Positions 38,050-46,670 of a DNA stretch of 64,000 bases are shown piece after piece. Source of the DNA: Ruania halotolerans. Lineage in GTDB: Bacteria; Actinomycetota; Actinomycetes; Actinomycetales; Beutenbergiaceae. Each line of letters begins with the position of its first letter. Within the stretch, counting starts at the first letter, position 1. The translations under genes were made by a program, and so were the position numbers. The DNA lies in contig NZ_CP088017.1 of assembly GCF_021049285.1 (NCBI RefSeq), forward strand, positions 682,001-746,000, in the 5' to 3' direction. Under the pieces are notes generated by a model. It saw only the letters and a program-made list of their open reading frames with translations, was not told the origin of the DNA and did no database searches.

Positions 38050-38948
38050 TGCTGCACGCACAGAGCACACCGGCGGCCAAGCGTGCCCGGTTGCGCGCCG
38101 ACCTCGCTACGGGCCGCTTGCTGCGGTTTCCTGGGGCTCTGAACCCCCTCAGCGCCCGGCTGATCGCGGAGAAGGGCTTCGAGGGCGTCTACGTCTCCGG
38201 CGCCGTTCTCGCTGCCGACCTGGGCCTGCCGGACATCGGCCTGACCACATTGCCGGAGGTGGCCATGCGGTCGGGGCAGATCGCCCGGATGACCGACCTG
38301 CCCACGATCGTGGATGCGGATACCGGATTCGGTGAACCACTGAACCTCGCACGGACCGTGCAGACTCTCGAGGACGCAGGCTTGGCGGGCTGCCACATCG
38401 AAGACCAGGTCAATCCCAAGCGGTGCGGTCATCTCGAAGGAAAGTCCGTGGTGGACCTCCCCACGGCCGTCCAACGGATCGAGGCGGCCGTGAAGGCCCG
38501 GCGTGACCCAGACTTCCTCCTGATGGCACGCACCGACGTGCGCGCCCTGGAAGGGGTGGGGGCCGCCGTCGAACGGGCGAAGGCCTACGTGGATGCGGGG
38601 GCGGATGCGATCTTCGCCGAGGCGATGCGTGACCAGCGTGAGTTCGAGGCGATCGCATCCGCGGTGGACGTGCCTGTGCTGGCGAATATGACCGAGTTCG
38701 GCAAGTCCGAGCTCCTCACCACCGGTCAGCTCGCCGACGCCGGGGTGCAGATCGTGATCTACCCGGTGACTCTTTTCCGGCTCGCCATGGGCGCTGCCGA
38801 GGCAGGCCTGGACGAGATCGCCGCCGCCGGCTCCCAGGTGAACCTGGTGGAGCGGATGCAGACCCGCACACGCCTGTATGAACTGGTGGACTACGCCGGG
38901 TACGAGGCATTCGACGCCTCCGTCTACCGGGGCCCGACGAACTCCTGA
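38049..38948 (+). CDS. prpB: methylisocitrate lyase
   Basis: 299 residues from ATG 38049, the family length. It cleaves 2-methylisocitrate to pyruvate and succinate. The isocitrate-lyase-superfamily signature KRCGH has the catalytic Cys126. The Mg-binding region DADTGFGEPLN and substrate-contact ARTDVRALEG are present. It is the middle gene of prpDBC. Confidence 0.94.
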   Translation: MLHAQSTPAAKRARLRADLATGRLLRFPGALNPLSARLIAEKGFEGVYVSGAVLAADLGLPDIGLTTLPEVAMRSGQIARMTDLPTIVDADTGFGEPLNLARTVQTLEDAGLAGCHIEDQVNPKRCGHLEGKSVVDLPTAVQRIEAAVKARRDPDFLLMARTDVRALEGVGAAVERAKAYVDAGADAIFAEAMRDQREFEAIASAVDVPVLANMTEFGKSELLTTGQLADAGVQIVIYPVTLFRLAMGAAEAGLDEIAAAGSQVNLVERMQTRTRLYELVDYAGYEAFDASVYRGPTNS

Positions 38949-38989
38949 CTGAACTCCTGACGCAGCTATGCCGACAATGAGGAGGACAC

Positions 38990-40117
38990 ATGACTGACAT
39001 GCACAAGGGCCTGGCAGGCGTGGTGGTGGACACCACCGCGATCTCGAAGGTCAACCCCGAGACCAACTCGCTGCTCTATCGCGGCTATCCCGTGCAGGAG
39101 CTGGCCGAGCACTGCTCGTTCGAGGAGGTCGCCCACCTGCTCTGGCATGGGGAGCTGCCCGGGCCGGACGAATTGGCCGAGTTCGAGAAGCTCGAGCGAT
39201 CACTGCGCCCACTCGATTCGCGCACGCGAGAGCTCATCGACGCCTTGCCGACGACGGCCCATCCGATGGACGTGGTGCGCACGGCAGTCAGCCAGTTGGG
39301 CACCTTCGATGACACACTGTTGCAGCCGGATGGGCTGACCGACCGCACCCTCAACGAGGGGCGCGCGATGTACCTCTTCGCCCAGCTCCCGGCGATCGTG
39401 GCCTACGACCAGCGCCGCCGCCGCGGCGAGGATCTGATCGAGCCGCGCGCGGATCTGGGCTACTCGGCGAACTTCCTCTGGATGACCTTCGGGAGTGAAC
39501 CGGCGCCGGCGGTGGAGCAGGCGTTCAACGTCTCGATGATCCTGTACGCCGAGCATTCATTCAATGCCTCCACCTTCACGGCGCGGGTGATCACGTCCAC
39601 GTTGTCGGACCTGTACTCGGCGGTGACCGGGGCGGTCGGTGCGCTCAAGGGACCGCTGCACGGTGGTGCGAACGAGGCAGTGATGGCCGTCTTCGAGGAG
39701 ATCGGCGATGCCGAGAAGGCTGACGAGTGGCTGGAGGCCGCCCTCGCCGAGAAGCGCAAGATCATGGGATTCGGGCACCGCGTCTACAAGAACGGCGATT
39801 CCCGCGTACCCACGATGAAGGCGGTGCTGGACGATCTGGTCGAGCACTCCGGCAGGCAGGATATGGGCGATCTCTACGCTGCCCTTGAGCAGGCGATGAC
39901 CTCGCGCAAGAACATCCTGCCGAACCTCGACTACCCGGCTGGCCCCGCCTACCACCTGATGGGCTTCGATACGCCCACCTTCACACCACTGTTCGTTGCC
40001 TCCCGGGTGACCGGGTGGACCGCCCACATCATGGAGCAGTTGGAGGCCAATTCTCTGATCCGGCCGTTGAGCGAGTACGTCGGCCCGGAGCAGCGGGAAG
40101 TGCCGCCGGCCTCGTGA
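38990..40117 (+). CDS. prpC: 2-methylcitrate synthase/citrate synthase
   Basis: 375 residues from ATG 38990 after GAGGAGG. Citrate synthase motifs are clear: GPLHGGANEAV, MGFGHRVYKNGDSR with the catalytic His, and the closing region with Asp/Arg ligands. The length and the place after prpB favour methylcitrate synthase, which condenses propionyl-CoA and oxaloacetate. Such enzymes also make citrate at low rate. A palindrome of family A starts six bases after the stop. Confidence 0.92.
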   Translation: MTDMHKGLAGVVVDTTAISKVNPETNSLLYRGYPVQELAEHCSFEEVAHLLWHGELPGPDELAEFEKLERSLRPLDSRTRELIDALPTTAHPMDVVRTAVSQLGTFDDTLLQPDGLTDRTLNEGRAMYLFAQLPAIVAYDQRRRRGEDLIEPRADLGYSANFLWMTFGSEPAPAVEQAFNVSMILYAEHSFNASTFTARVITSTLSDLYSAVTGAVGALKGPLHGGANEAVMAVFEEIGDAEKADEWLEAALAEKRKIMGFGHRVYKNGDSRVPTMKAVLDDLVEHSGRQDMGDLYAALEQAMTSRKNILPNLDYPAGPAYHLMGFDTPTFTPLFVASRVTGWTAHIMEQLEANSLIRPLSEYVGPEQREVPPAS

Positions 40118-40122
40118 TCCCG

Positions 40123-40182
40123 TGCCGAACGCACACGCGTGCGGCCCGCCACCGGTTGCTCTCGCACAGGGTGGCGTTCGGC
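40123..40182. repeat. dispersed palindromic repeat, family A, copy 3 (imperfect)
   Basis: GCCGAACGC (40123-40131) and GCGTTCGGC (40174-40182) are the outer parts of imperfect arms whose inner parts follow the family consensus (ending GTGCGGC on the left). It lies directly behind prpC and may terminate the prp operon before the DAHP synthase leader. Confidence 0.75.
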
Positions 40183-40229
40183 TGAACGGCGGACGGGGCG
40201 AGCTGACAGGGTGGTGTAGGGTCTCAGCC

Positions 40230-40286
40230 ATGCATTCGGTTCGTTGGTATTGGTTTGTGTCGGCTCCGGCCGCCGCGACCAGCTGA
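40230..40286 (+). CDS. aromatic leader peptide (attenuator) of the DAHP synthase gene
   Basis: An 18-codon frame encoding MHSVRWYWFVSAPAAATS. Four aromatic codons in a row (Trp-Tyr-Trp-Phe) are very unlikely by chance and mark a ribosome-mediated attenuator. TAGGGT lies seven bases before the ATG and no ribosome site is visible, so the transcript may be leaderless. Two hairpins follow (40261-40304 and 40309-40334). A comparable leader has been described ahead of aroF in Corynebacterium glutamicum. When charged Trp/Tyr/Phe tRNAs are plentiful, termination is expected. Confidence 0.85.
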   Translation: MHSVRWYWFVSAPAAATS

Positions 40287-40334
40287 CGCGCGCATCCGGA
40301 GCCGACCAGGGCGTGGACCATGAGGTCCGCGCCC
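40261..40334 (+). promoter_or_regulatory. attenuator hairpins between leader peptide and aroF
   Basis: CGGCTCCGG (40261-40269) pairs with CCGGAGCCG (40296-40304); the left arm overlaps the leader codons, so a ribosome can mask it. GGGCGTGGACC (40309-40319) pairs with GGTCCGCGCCC (40324-40334) around an ATGA loop and is followed by TT, forming the terminator candidate. A further copy of GCTCCGGAGC downstream offers an alternative partner. Confidence 0.7.
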
Positions 40335-40399
40335 TTCGCCATTGAGGCGGGCGCTCCGGAGCATCGGTGAGTTCGCCTCCACACTGTGAGGAACCACTG

Positions 40400-41479
40400 A
40401 TGACCACCACTCCCACCGCCGAACGGACTGCCGCGGACACGGGTGACCTACGGGTGCGCCGCATGGATCCGCTCCCCACCCCCGGCGAAGTGCTCGCCGA
40501 GCTGCCCCTTCCCGCCTCGGTGGCAGAGCTCGTGGCCAGCGCTCGGGCCGATGCCGCCGACGTGCTCGCCGGGGCCGATGACCGGCTGCTCGTGATGGTC
40601 GGCCCGTGCAGTGTGCACGATCCGGTCGCCGCCATCGAGTACGCGAGCCGGCTGGCCAGGGTGGCCTCTCGGTTCAGCGACGACCTCGTGCTGGTGATGC
40701 GGGTCTACTTCGAGAAGCCGCGCACCACCACCGGGTGGAAGGGCCTCATCAACGATCCTGGCCTGGACGGCTCCTACGACATCCCGCGCGGCTTGCGCCT
40801 GGCCCGGCAGGTGCTGCTCGACGTGCTCGCCGAAGGGGTGCCGGCGGGGTGTGAGTTCCTGGAGACCACATCCCCGCAGTACATCGCGGACACGGTCAGC
40901 TACGGCGCGATCGGCGCCCGCACTGTGGAATCGCAGGTGCACCGCCAGCTCGCCTCCGGGCTGTCCATGCCGGTGGGGTTCAAGAACTCCTCCGACGGCG
41001 ATGTGCAGGTCGCCGTGGACGCCTGCGTGGCCGCCGCCGCGCCGCAGGCATTCCTGGGTGTGGATACGCAGGCGCGGGCCGCGCTCGTGGAGACGGCCGG
41101 TAACCCGGACTCGCACGTGATCCTGCGTGGCGGGCGCCGCGGACCGAACTACGGTGCCGAGCACGTCCGTGCGGTGGCGGAGCGGCTCGCCGGCGTCGGC
41201 CGGGCCGGTGTGATGGTGGACGCCAGCCACGGAAACTCCGGGAAGGACCATGTGCGCCAGGCGCAGGTGGCCGGTGAGATCGCCGACGCTGTCGCTGCCG
41301 GGGAGCGCTCCATTGCGGGGGTGATGCTGGAGAGCTTCCTCGTGGAAGGGCGCCAGGAGCCGGCGCCGAGCGGGTTGATGTACGGCCAGTCGGTCACGGA
41401 TGCGTGCATGTCTTGGGAGGTCACTGAAGGCGTGCTCGAGCGTCTTGCGATCGCCGCTGCCACCCGCCGCCGGGTGTGA
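40400..41479 (+). CDS. aroF: 3-deoxy-7-phosphoheptulonate (DAHP) synthase, class I
   Basis: 359 residues from ATG 40400. It condenses phosphoenolpyruvate with erythrose 4-phosphate, the first step of aromatic amino acid synthesis. Class I AroF/AroG/AroH features are clear: VMVGPCSVHDP, MRVYFEKPRTTTGWKGLINDP, MPVGFKNSSDGD and VMVDASHGNSGK, with metal ligands Cys, His, Glu and Asp. It is preceded by an aromatic leader peptide and hairpins, so it is probably attenuated by Trp/Tyr/Phe supply. Palindrome copy 4 follows and may end transcription. Confidence 0.95.
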   Translation: MTTTPTAERTAADTGDLRVRRMDPLPTPGEVLAELPLPASVAELVASARADAADVLAGADDRLLVMVGPCSVHDPVAAIEYASRLARVASRFSDDLVLVMRVYFEKPRTTTGWKGLINDPGLDGSYDIPRGLRLARQVLLDVLAEGVPAGCEFLETTSPQYIADTVSYGAIGARTVESQVHRQLASGLSMPVGFKNSSDGDVQVAVDACVAAAAPQAFLGVDTQARAALVETAGNPDSHVILRGGRRGPNYGAEHVRAVAERLAGVGRAGVMVDASHGNSGKDHVRQAQVAGEIADAVAAGERSIAGVMLESFLVEGRQEPAPSGLMYGQSVTDACMSWEVTEGVLERLAIAAATRRRV

Positions 41480-41513
41480 CGGGCTGTCTCTCTGGCTGGC
41501 CGCTCACCTCTCA

Positions 41514-41571
41514 CCCGAGCGCCAACCCGTGCGGCGTTCTGAAACACACGCCGCACGGGTTGGCGCTCGGC
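41514..41571. repeat. dispersed palindromic repeat, family A, copy 4
   Basis: A hairpin with 23-bp perfect arms (41515-41537 and 41548-41570) and a 10-nt loop. The arms follow the same consensus as copy 1 (CCGAGCGCC and GTGCGGCGT ends). It stands 34 nt after the aroF stop and would make an efficient terminator. Confidence 0.9.
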
Positions 41572-41709
41572 ACTATGAGGGGCGGCGATACGGAGGCGGC
41601 GGCTTGGGTCCCTTCGCTACGCTGCCGCTGTACGAGTGTTGCCCGGGGCCGGCCGCGTCGGCACGTGAGTCGGCATCACGAGTTGGCCACAGTCAGAAGG
41701 AGAGTAGCC

Positions 41710-42039
41710 ATGACCACAGTGTCCGCACCCGAACCCGTCGCGTCGTTCATCGAGACCGTCAACGCCCACGACGAGGACGGCTTCCTCGATGCGTTCGCTG
41801 CCGACGGCTTCGTCGATGACTGGGGCCGGATCTTCACCGGCCGCGCCGAGATCAAGGGCTGGAGCGACAAGGAGTTCATCGGCGCCACCGGCGTGCTGAC
41901 TCCCACGTCGGTGACGGTCGATGGTGACATCGTCGTCGTCATCGGAGATTGGCGCAGCACCCACGCGAACGGCTTGTCCCGCTTCGAGTTCCGCACCGCA
42001 GGGGACAAGCTTGCCTCGATGACCATCCGCGAGGGCTGA
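41710..42039 (+). CDS. SnoaL/NTF2-like small protein
   Basis: 109 residues from ATG 41710 after AGAAGGAGAG. The cone-shaped NTF2-like fold is suggested by VASFIETVNAHDEDGFLDAFAADGFVDDWGRIFTGRAEIKGWSDKEF. Members include isomerases, cyclases and non-enzymatic ligand binders, so no function can be assigned. It stands alone between the aroF terminator and ltrA. Confidence 0.75.
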   Translation: MTTVSAPEPVASFIETVNAHDEDGFLDAFAADGFVDDWGRIFTGRAEIKGWSDKEFIGATGVLTPTSVTVDGDIVVVIGDWRSTHANGLSRFEFRTAGDKLASMTIREG

Positions 42040-42126
42040 GCTCTGCGGCGCATGCGCCGAGTCAGAGTCCCCTGAGTCCGTCGAACCCGCTCCGCACCTG
42101 AGTGCGGCCCGTCCCCAAGGCTGCCC

Positions 42127-43266
42127 ATGTCTGTTCTCGCCCGCCCACAGGAGCGCCGCTCCGAAGTTGGCCCCGCCGAACTGTTCTTCGATCTCGTCTA
42201 CGTCTTCGCGATCATCCAGCTCTCCCACCTGCTGCTGCACCACCTCTCCTGGCATGGCGCGGCGCAGACCGTGATCGTGTTCGCCGCCGTGTGGTGGGGG
42301 TGGAATTACACCGCGTGGGCCATGAACTGGCTCGACCCGCGGCGCACCGCAGTGCATCTGATCACCGGGGTGCTGATGCTCGCCTCCCTCGGGATGGCGG
42401 TGGCGATTCCGAGCGCCTTCGGCGACAAGGCGTGGCTCTTCGTGGCCTGCTACCTGTTCGCCGGCGTGCTGCGCCCCGTGGTCATGATGGTGGCTTTCCG
42501 TGGCCAGCAGATGGCCACGAACTACCGGATGCTCCTGCTGTGGACGCTGGGTGCCGGCATCTTCTGGGTGGCGGGCGCCGTCGTCGATCCGGATCTGCGG
42601 CTGTGGCTCTGGTTGGTTGCGGTGCTCGTGGATTACGCGGCGCCGATCGCGAACTTCAAGGTACCCGGGGTGGGCGCGGCCCCGATGCATCTGTGGGACA
42701 CCGATGCCGAGCATCTCGCCGAGCGTAATCGCCTGGTCTTCATCATTGCCCTGGGTGAGTCAATTCTGCTGATGGGCGGTGCGGTGGTGGACGAGGGCGT
42801 CCTCACGGGCTCACTCGCGCTCAGCCTCTTCCTCGGCTTCGCCGGCCTGTTCGTGCTCTGGTGGAATTACTTCGCGCTCGCCGGTCACGATGTGCACGGG
42901 GGTGACACCTCGACGGCGGCCCTGCGCTCCGCCTTCGCCTACGCCCACGCGTTCATGGTGCTGGGCGCCATCCTGTTCGCCGTATCCGTGGAGCTGCGCC
43001 TTTCGCATGAGCACCTCACGCCCACGGTGGTGATCGTGACCGTGGCTGGTCCGCTGGTCTACCTGGTGGGCAACCTGCTGTACCTGGGTTCGCGGTTCGG
43101 CCGGTTCGCCCGATCCCGGTTCGTGGCGATGGCGGCGTTGGTGGTGATCGGTATCGCGGGCGTGCTCACCGCCGATCAGTTCCCACCGATCGTGCTGAGC
43201 CTGGCGGTGCTCGCCGTCACCGGGTCACTGGCAGCTCTGACGGCGTACGGTCGGCGTTCGGCCTGA
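42127..43266 (+). CDS. low temperature requirement A (LtrA) family membrane protein
   Basis: 379 residues with about ten membrane segments. The LtrA signature ELFFDLVYVFAIIQLSHLL near residue 18 and IIALGESILLMGGAVV near 210 are both present. LtrA was named from Listeria growth in the cold; its biochemical function is not established. The gene is followed by a short gap and the convergent NUDIX gene. Confidence 0.9.
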   Translation: MSVLARPQERRSEVGPAELFFDLVYVFAIIQLSHLLLHHLSWHGAAQTVIVFAAVWWGWNYTAWAMNWLDPRRTAVHLITGVLMLASLGMAVAIPSAFGDKAWLFVACYLFAGVLRPVVMMVAFRGQQMATNYRMLLLWTLGAGIFWVAGAVVDPDLRLWLWLVAVLVDYAAPIANFKVPGVGAAPMHLWDTDAEHLAERNRLVFIIALGESILLMGGAVVDEGVLTGSLALSLFLGFAGLFVLWWNYFALAGHDVHGGDTSTAALRSAFAYAHAFMVLGAILFAVSVELRLSHEHLTPTVVIVTVAGPLVYLVGNLLYLGSRFGRFARSRFVAMAALVVIGIAGVLTADQFPPIVLSLAVLAVTGSLAALTAYGRRSA

Positions 43267-43329
43267 CCCCGCCCCGCACCCCACAGCACACCACGCCCCA
43301 CACGCAGAGCTCAGCGTTCGGGAGGGCGA

Positions 43330-43809
43330 TCAGCGGATGAAGCGAGTCCCCGCGGCCGGGTCGTAGGCGAGCGCGTCGGCGATGCGCTGCCGAGAGGACT
43401 CCTGCAGATCCGCGGGTAGCGCATCCGGGGCGAACCAGGCCACGTCGAGCGACTCGTCGTCGCCCACGTGGGCCTCGCCTGAGATGTACCGGCACAGGAA
43501 GGTGAGATCGAGGTAACTGGCCTGGTCCCCGTTCGGGTAGGTGATCTGCTCCCCGCTCATCACCGAGACCAGCGCGTCCGCCTCGGCCCGGACGCCGGTC
43601 TCCTCCGCAACCTCCCGGATCGCTGCTATCGCAGGCTGCTCACCCGGATCGAGGATTCCGCTGATCACGGCCCAGCGCCCGGTATCGGCCCGCTGCCCCA
43701 GCAAGATCCGGCCCTCGGGATCGAGCACCACGGCACTCACCCCGGAGAGCCACAGGGGTGCGGTGCCCACATGCCGGCGCAGTTCGAGGACGAAATCTGG
43801 GACTGGCAT
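43330..43809 (-). CDS. NUDIX hydrolase
   Basis: 159 residues from ATG 43809. The full Nudix box is present in GILDPGEQPAIAAIREVAEETGV (G-x5-E-x7-REV-x-EE-x-G). The flanking sequence resembles the 8-oxo-dGTP or ADP-ribose subgroups, but the substrate cannot be chosen. It faces away from the permease gene across a 224-bp intergenic region in which I see no gene or convincing promoter. Confidence 0.92.
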   Translation of the reverse strand: MPVPDFVLELRRHVGTAPLWLSGVSAVVLDPEGRILLGQRADTGRWAVISGILDPGEQPAIAAIREVAEETGVRAEADALVSVMSGEQITYPNGDQASYLDLTFLCRYISGEAHVGDDESLDVAWFAPDALPADLQESSRQRIADALAYDPAAGTRFIR

Positions 43810-44033
43810 GGACCGATCCTCGCACGGGTGCCTCGCGCCACCGCGCCTGTCGCTGTCATTCGAATCCACGTGCCCGGTTCGAATCCGCTACCGAGGGCGC
43901 GCAACGGGATTCAAACCTGGGAAGGGGATTCCTACGGTGACGCGGTCTACGAAAGGCGCGGGCCGCCGTCGTGGGCCACTACGATCTGGCGGGGCCACGA
44001 GCGTGGCCCGCTCGGACGAGACGAGGGAGAACT

Positions 44034-45326
44034 GTGCCCACCTGGACGGTGTACCGGGACGGAAAGAGCATCGCGCCAGGAGAGGTGGTGGCGCCCAGGC
44101 AGCGATTGAGTTGGCCGCGCACCATCGGCATCGGTGCACAGCATGTGGTGGCGATGTTCGGTGCCACGTTCCTGGTGCCGTTGCTGACTGGGTTCCCGCC
44201 GGCGACCACGCTGTTCTTCTCCGCGATCGGGACGGCCGGGTTCCTGCTGATCACCCGCGGCCGGGTGCCGAGCTACCTGGGGTCGTCTTTCGCGTTCATC
44301 GCCCCCATCGGTGCCGCGACGGCGTCGCAAGGGATGGCCTCGGCCCTCGGGGGAGTGCTCGTGGTCGGTGTGTTGCTCGCCATGGTAGGCCTCGTGGTCC
44401 ATCTCGCCGGGGCGCGCTGGATCGATGTAGTGATGCCGCCGATCGTCACCGGCACGATCGTGGCACTGATTGGTCTGAACCTCGCCCCTGCGGCCTGGGA
44501 CAACGTGCAGTCTGCCCCCGTGACGGCGGTGGTCACCATCGCTGCCATCGTGCTGATCACCGTGCTGTTCCGGGGCCTGCTGGGCCGGTTGGCAATCCTG
44601 CTCGGTGTGCTGGTGGGCTATGCGGTCGCAGTGGTTCGTGGTGAGGTCGGCTTCGACGCCGTGCAGGATGCCGCCTGGGTGGGCCTGCCGCAATTCACCG
44701 CTCCGCACTTCGAAGTCGCGGTGCTCGGGCTGTTCGTGCCGGTGGTGCTGGTGCTGATCGCGGAAAACGTCGGCCACGTGAAGTCCGTGGCCGCGATGAC
44801 CGGTGAGAACCTCGACGATGTGATGGGGCGCGCACTGCTGGCCGACGGTGTGGCGACGACGCTCGCCGGCGCCGGCGGCGGTTCGGGTACGACCACGTAT
44901 GCCGAGAACATCGGCGTCATGGCGGCCACCAAGGTGTACTCGACGGCCGCGTACTGGGTGGCGGCAGGAGTCGCGCTGTTGCTGAGCCTGTCCCCGAAGT
45001 TCGGCGAGCTGGTGGCCACGGTGCCGGTCGGTGTGCTCGGCGGTGCTGGCACAGTGCTGTACGGCCTGATCGGCATCCTCGGCGCGCGCATCTGGGTGCA
45101 GAACAAGGTCGACTTCTCCGACCCGGTGAACCTCACAACCGCGGGCATCGCGCTGGTTGTGGGGATCGCGAACTTCACGTGGGTCGCCGGGGATATGACG
45201 TTCGAGGGTATTGCTCTGGGCACGGCCGCAGCGCTGGGGATCTACCACGTCATGCGTGCTGTCGCCCGGTGGCGGGGCACGTCGGCGGAGCCGGTGAGCC
45301 CGGCGTCGGCGGCCAGGGAAGGCTGA
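44034..45326 (+). CDS. nucleobase:cation symporter-2, uracil/xanthine permease
   Basis: 430 residues from GTG 44034 after GAGGGAGA. It has 12-14 membrane segments. The NCS2 signature is clear: IGAQHVVAMFGATFLVP at the start, the substrate-site helix VLVLIAENVGHVKSVAAMTG, and GGSGTTTYAENIGVMAATKVYS. The AENVGH and TTTYAEN forms favour uracil over xanthine. It imports the base with a proton or sodium ion. It ends 24 nt from the convergent MarR gene. Confidence 0.92.
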   Translation: MPTWTVYRDGKSIAPGEVVAPRQRLSWPRTIGIGAQHVVAMFGATFLVPLLTGFPPATTLFFSAIGTAGFLLITRGRVPSYLGSSFAFIAPIGAATASQGMASALGGVLVVGVLLAMVGLVVHLAGARWIDVVMPPIVTGTIVALIGLNLAPAAWDNVQSAPVTAVVTIAAIVLITVLFRGLLGRLAILLGVLVGYAVAVVRGEVGFDAVQDAAWVGLPQFTAPHFEVAVLGLFVPVVLVLIAENVGHVKSVAAMTGENLDDVMGRALLADGVATTLAGAGGGSGTTTYAENIGVMAATKVYSTAAYWVAAGVALLLSLSPKFGELVATVPVGVLGGAGTVLYGLIGILGARIWVQNKVDFSDPVNLTTAGIALVVGIANFTWVAGDMTFEGIALGTAAALGIYHVMRAVARWRGTSAEPVSPASAAREG

Positions 45327-45350
45327 CGGTAGCCTGCGCCAGTCCTGTGG

Positions 45351-45833
45351 CTACGGCTGCGGCGGGCGTGTGGCACGGCGGGTGACGCCGTCGGTGCCGT
45401 GGACCAGATCGAGCAGGTGGCTGAGCACAGTTCCGGCCTGCGTCACGGCACTGGCTCCGGCTCGCTCGACGAGGGCGTACTCCAGTTCGGTCCGAGCCTG
45501 GCGACTGTCGGTGACGAGTTCGTGCCCGCGCTCGGTCAGCGACAGCCTCCGGACTCGCGCATCGTCGGCGTCGGCTGCGCGCTGCACGTACCCGAGGCTC
45601 TCGAGCTCTCGCACGTACTTGGACGCGGCCTGCTGAGTGACGCCCAGATGAGCCGCCAGCTCGGTCACGGTGGGCCCGCCGTCGATCAGGTGCTGGATGA
45701 CGTAGCCGTGCGACGTCCGCACGCCCTGATGGCCGAGGCGGTGCAGCCGCTCGAGCAGGTAGTCGTTGGCGGCCGATCCGGTCAGCCAGGCGAGGGTGGC
45801 GATGTCGAGGGACGCGGGGTGGACGGCAGGCAT
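45351..45833 (-). CDS. MarR family transcriptional regulator
   Basis: 160 residues. The winged helix is clear (TVTELAAHLGVTQQAASKYVRELESLGYVQRAADADDARVRRLSLTERG). It diverges from a SnoaL-like gene, and two copies of a CAAC-N4-GTTG inverted repeat lie between them. Autoregulation and control of the divergent gene are expected. The ligand is unknown. Confidence 0.92.
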   Translation of the reverse strand: MPAVHPASLDIATLAWLTGSAANDYLLERLHRLGHQGVRTSHGYVIQHLIDGGPTVTELAAHLGVTQQAASKYVRELESLGYVQRAADADDARVRRLSLTERGHELVTDSRQARTELEYALVERAGASAVTQAGTVLSHLLDLVHGTDGVTRRATRPPQP

Positions 45834-45847
45834 GCCTCAGTTTCGCA

Positions 45848-45887
45848 CAACCATGGTTGAGCATTCGTAGATCAACAACTACGGTTG
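45848..45887. promoter_or_regulatory. paired MarR operator candidates
   Basis: CAACCATGGTTG (45848-45859) is a perfect palindrome, and CAACTACGGTTG (45876-45887) is a second copy with the same outer arms. The centres are 28 bp apart, on nearly the same helical face (about 2.7 turns). They occupy the space between the MarR start and the divergent gene at 45893. Confidence 0.8.
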
Positions 45888-45892
45888 TGGAT

Positions 45893-46339
45893 ATGAGAAC
45901 TCAGAACGAAGCCGATGCGCCGCCGACGACTGCATCCGAGAGTGAGCCGTTCACCGTGCTCCGCAGGCTCCACGAGGCGCTGGAATCCGGAGGACATGGA
46001 GAGCAGTTGCGTGAGCTCTTCGCGCCGGAGGCAGAGCTGGTGGAGCGACCGAATGTGCTCAAACCGGATGGAGCCACAGCGACCGTCGGGGACATGATCG
46101 CCGCATCCACGGCTGGGGCGTCACTGCTCGCTGTGCAGCGCTACGCGGTGCACGCATGTGTGACAGCGGGGGATGAGGTGGCGGTCCGCCTGACCTGGGA
46201 GGGTGAGGTGGCAGCCGACGCCGGCCCGTTCCGTCGCGGGCAGATGCTCACCGCTCATATCGCCCAGTTCGCGACAGTTCAGGACGGGCGGATCGTTCGT
46301 CTGGAGACCTTCGACTGCTACGAGCCGTTCGATCGGTAG
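45893..46339 (+). CDS. SnoaL-like/NTF2 family protein
   Basis: 148 residues from ATG 45893; the in-frame TTG upstream lies in the operator region and is rejected. The NTF2-like pattern includes TVLRRLHEALESGGHGEQLRELFAPEAELVERPN and the C-terminal strand ATVQDGRIVRLETFDCYEPF. It diverges from the MarR gene and is probably its target. Proteins of this type next to regulators often help detoxify small molecules, but no substrate is evident. Confidence 0.8.
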   Translation: MRTQNEADAPPTTASESEPFTVLRRLHEALESGGHGEQLRELFAPEAELVERPNVLKPDGATATVGDMIAASTAGASLLAVQRYAVHACVTAGDEVAVRLTWEGEVAADAGPFRRGQMLTAHIAQFATVQDGRIVRLETFDCYEPFDR

Positions 46340-46396
46340 GCCGGGTGGTGGGAGCCGCCGCTGCGCTCCTTCCGCTCCATTCGGGGTCAAACAATA

Positions 46397-46442
46397 GAAC
46401 GCTGGCGAGCGCCCCCTCGTTCGGAGGTGCTCGCCAGCGTTC
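46397..46442 (-). terminator. terminator downstream of tRNA-Pro
   Basis: A 14-bp stem: GAACGCTGGCGAGC (46397-46410) and GCTCGCCAGCGTTC (46429-46442). On the minus strand it is followed by TATTGTTTGA, an unusually T-rich stretch for this DNA, six bases behind the tRNA 3' end. Confidence 0.88.
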
Positions 46443-46446
46443 GTGT

Positions 46447-46522
<76 letters not shown>

Positions 46523-46670
46523 AGCAGCCTGGCCAGGATAGCGGAGCATCGGCCCTGGAGCGAAACTGGCCGTGTGCGCGGGGTCACATTCGCCCGCATG
46601 TGGTGGATCGACGGTGGCGCGATCGGCGCGATCGGCGCGATCGCATCTGCCGCATGGCACGGCAGGCTGG

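Noticed and set aside
43855-43920. tRNA fragment suggested by three T-loop-like strings (TTCGAATCC twice and ATTCAAACC)
   Set aside because: The flanking bases do not pair into a T stem or acceptor stem, and no anticodon arm is present.
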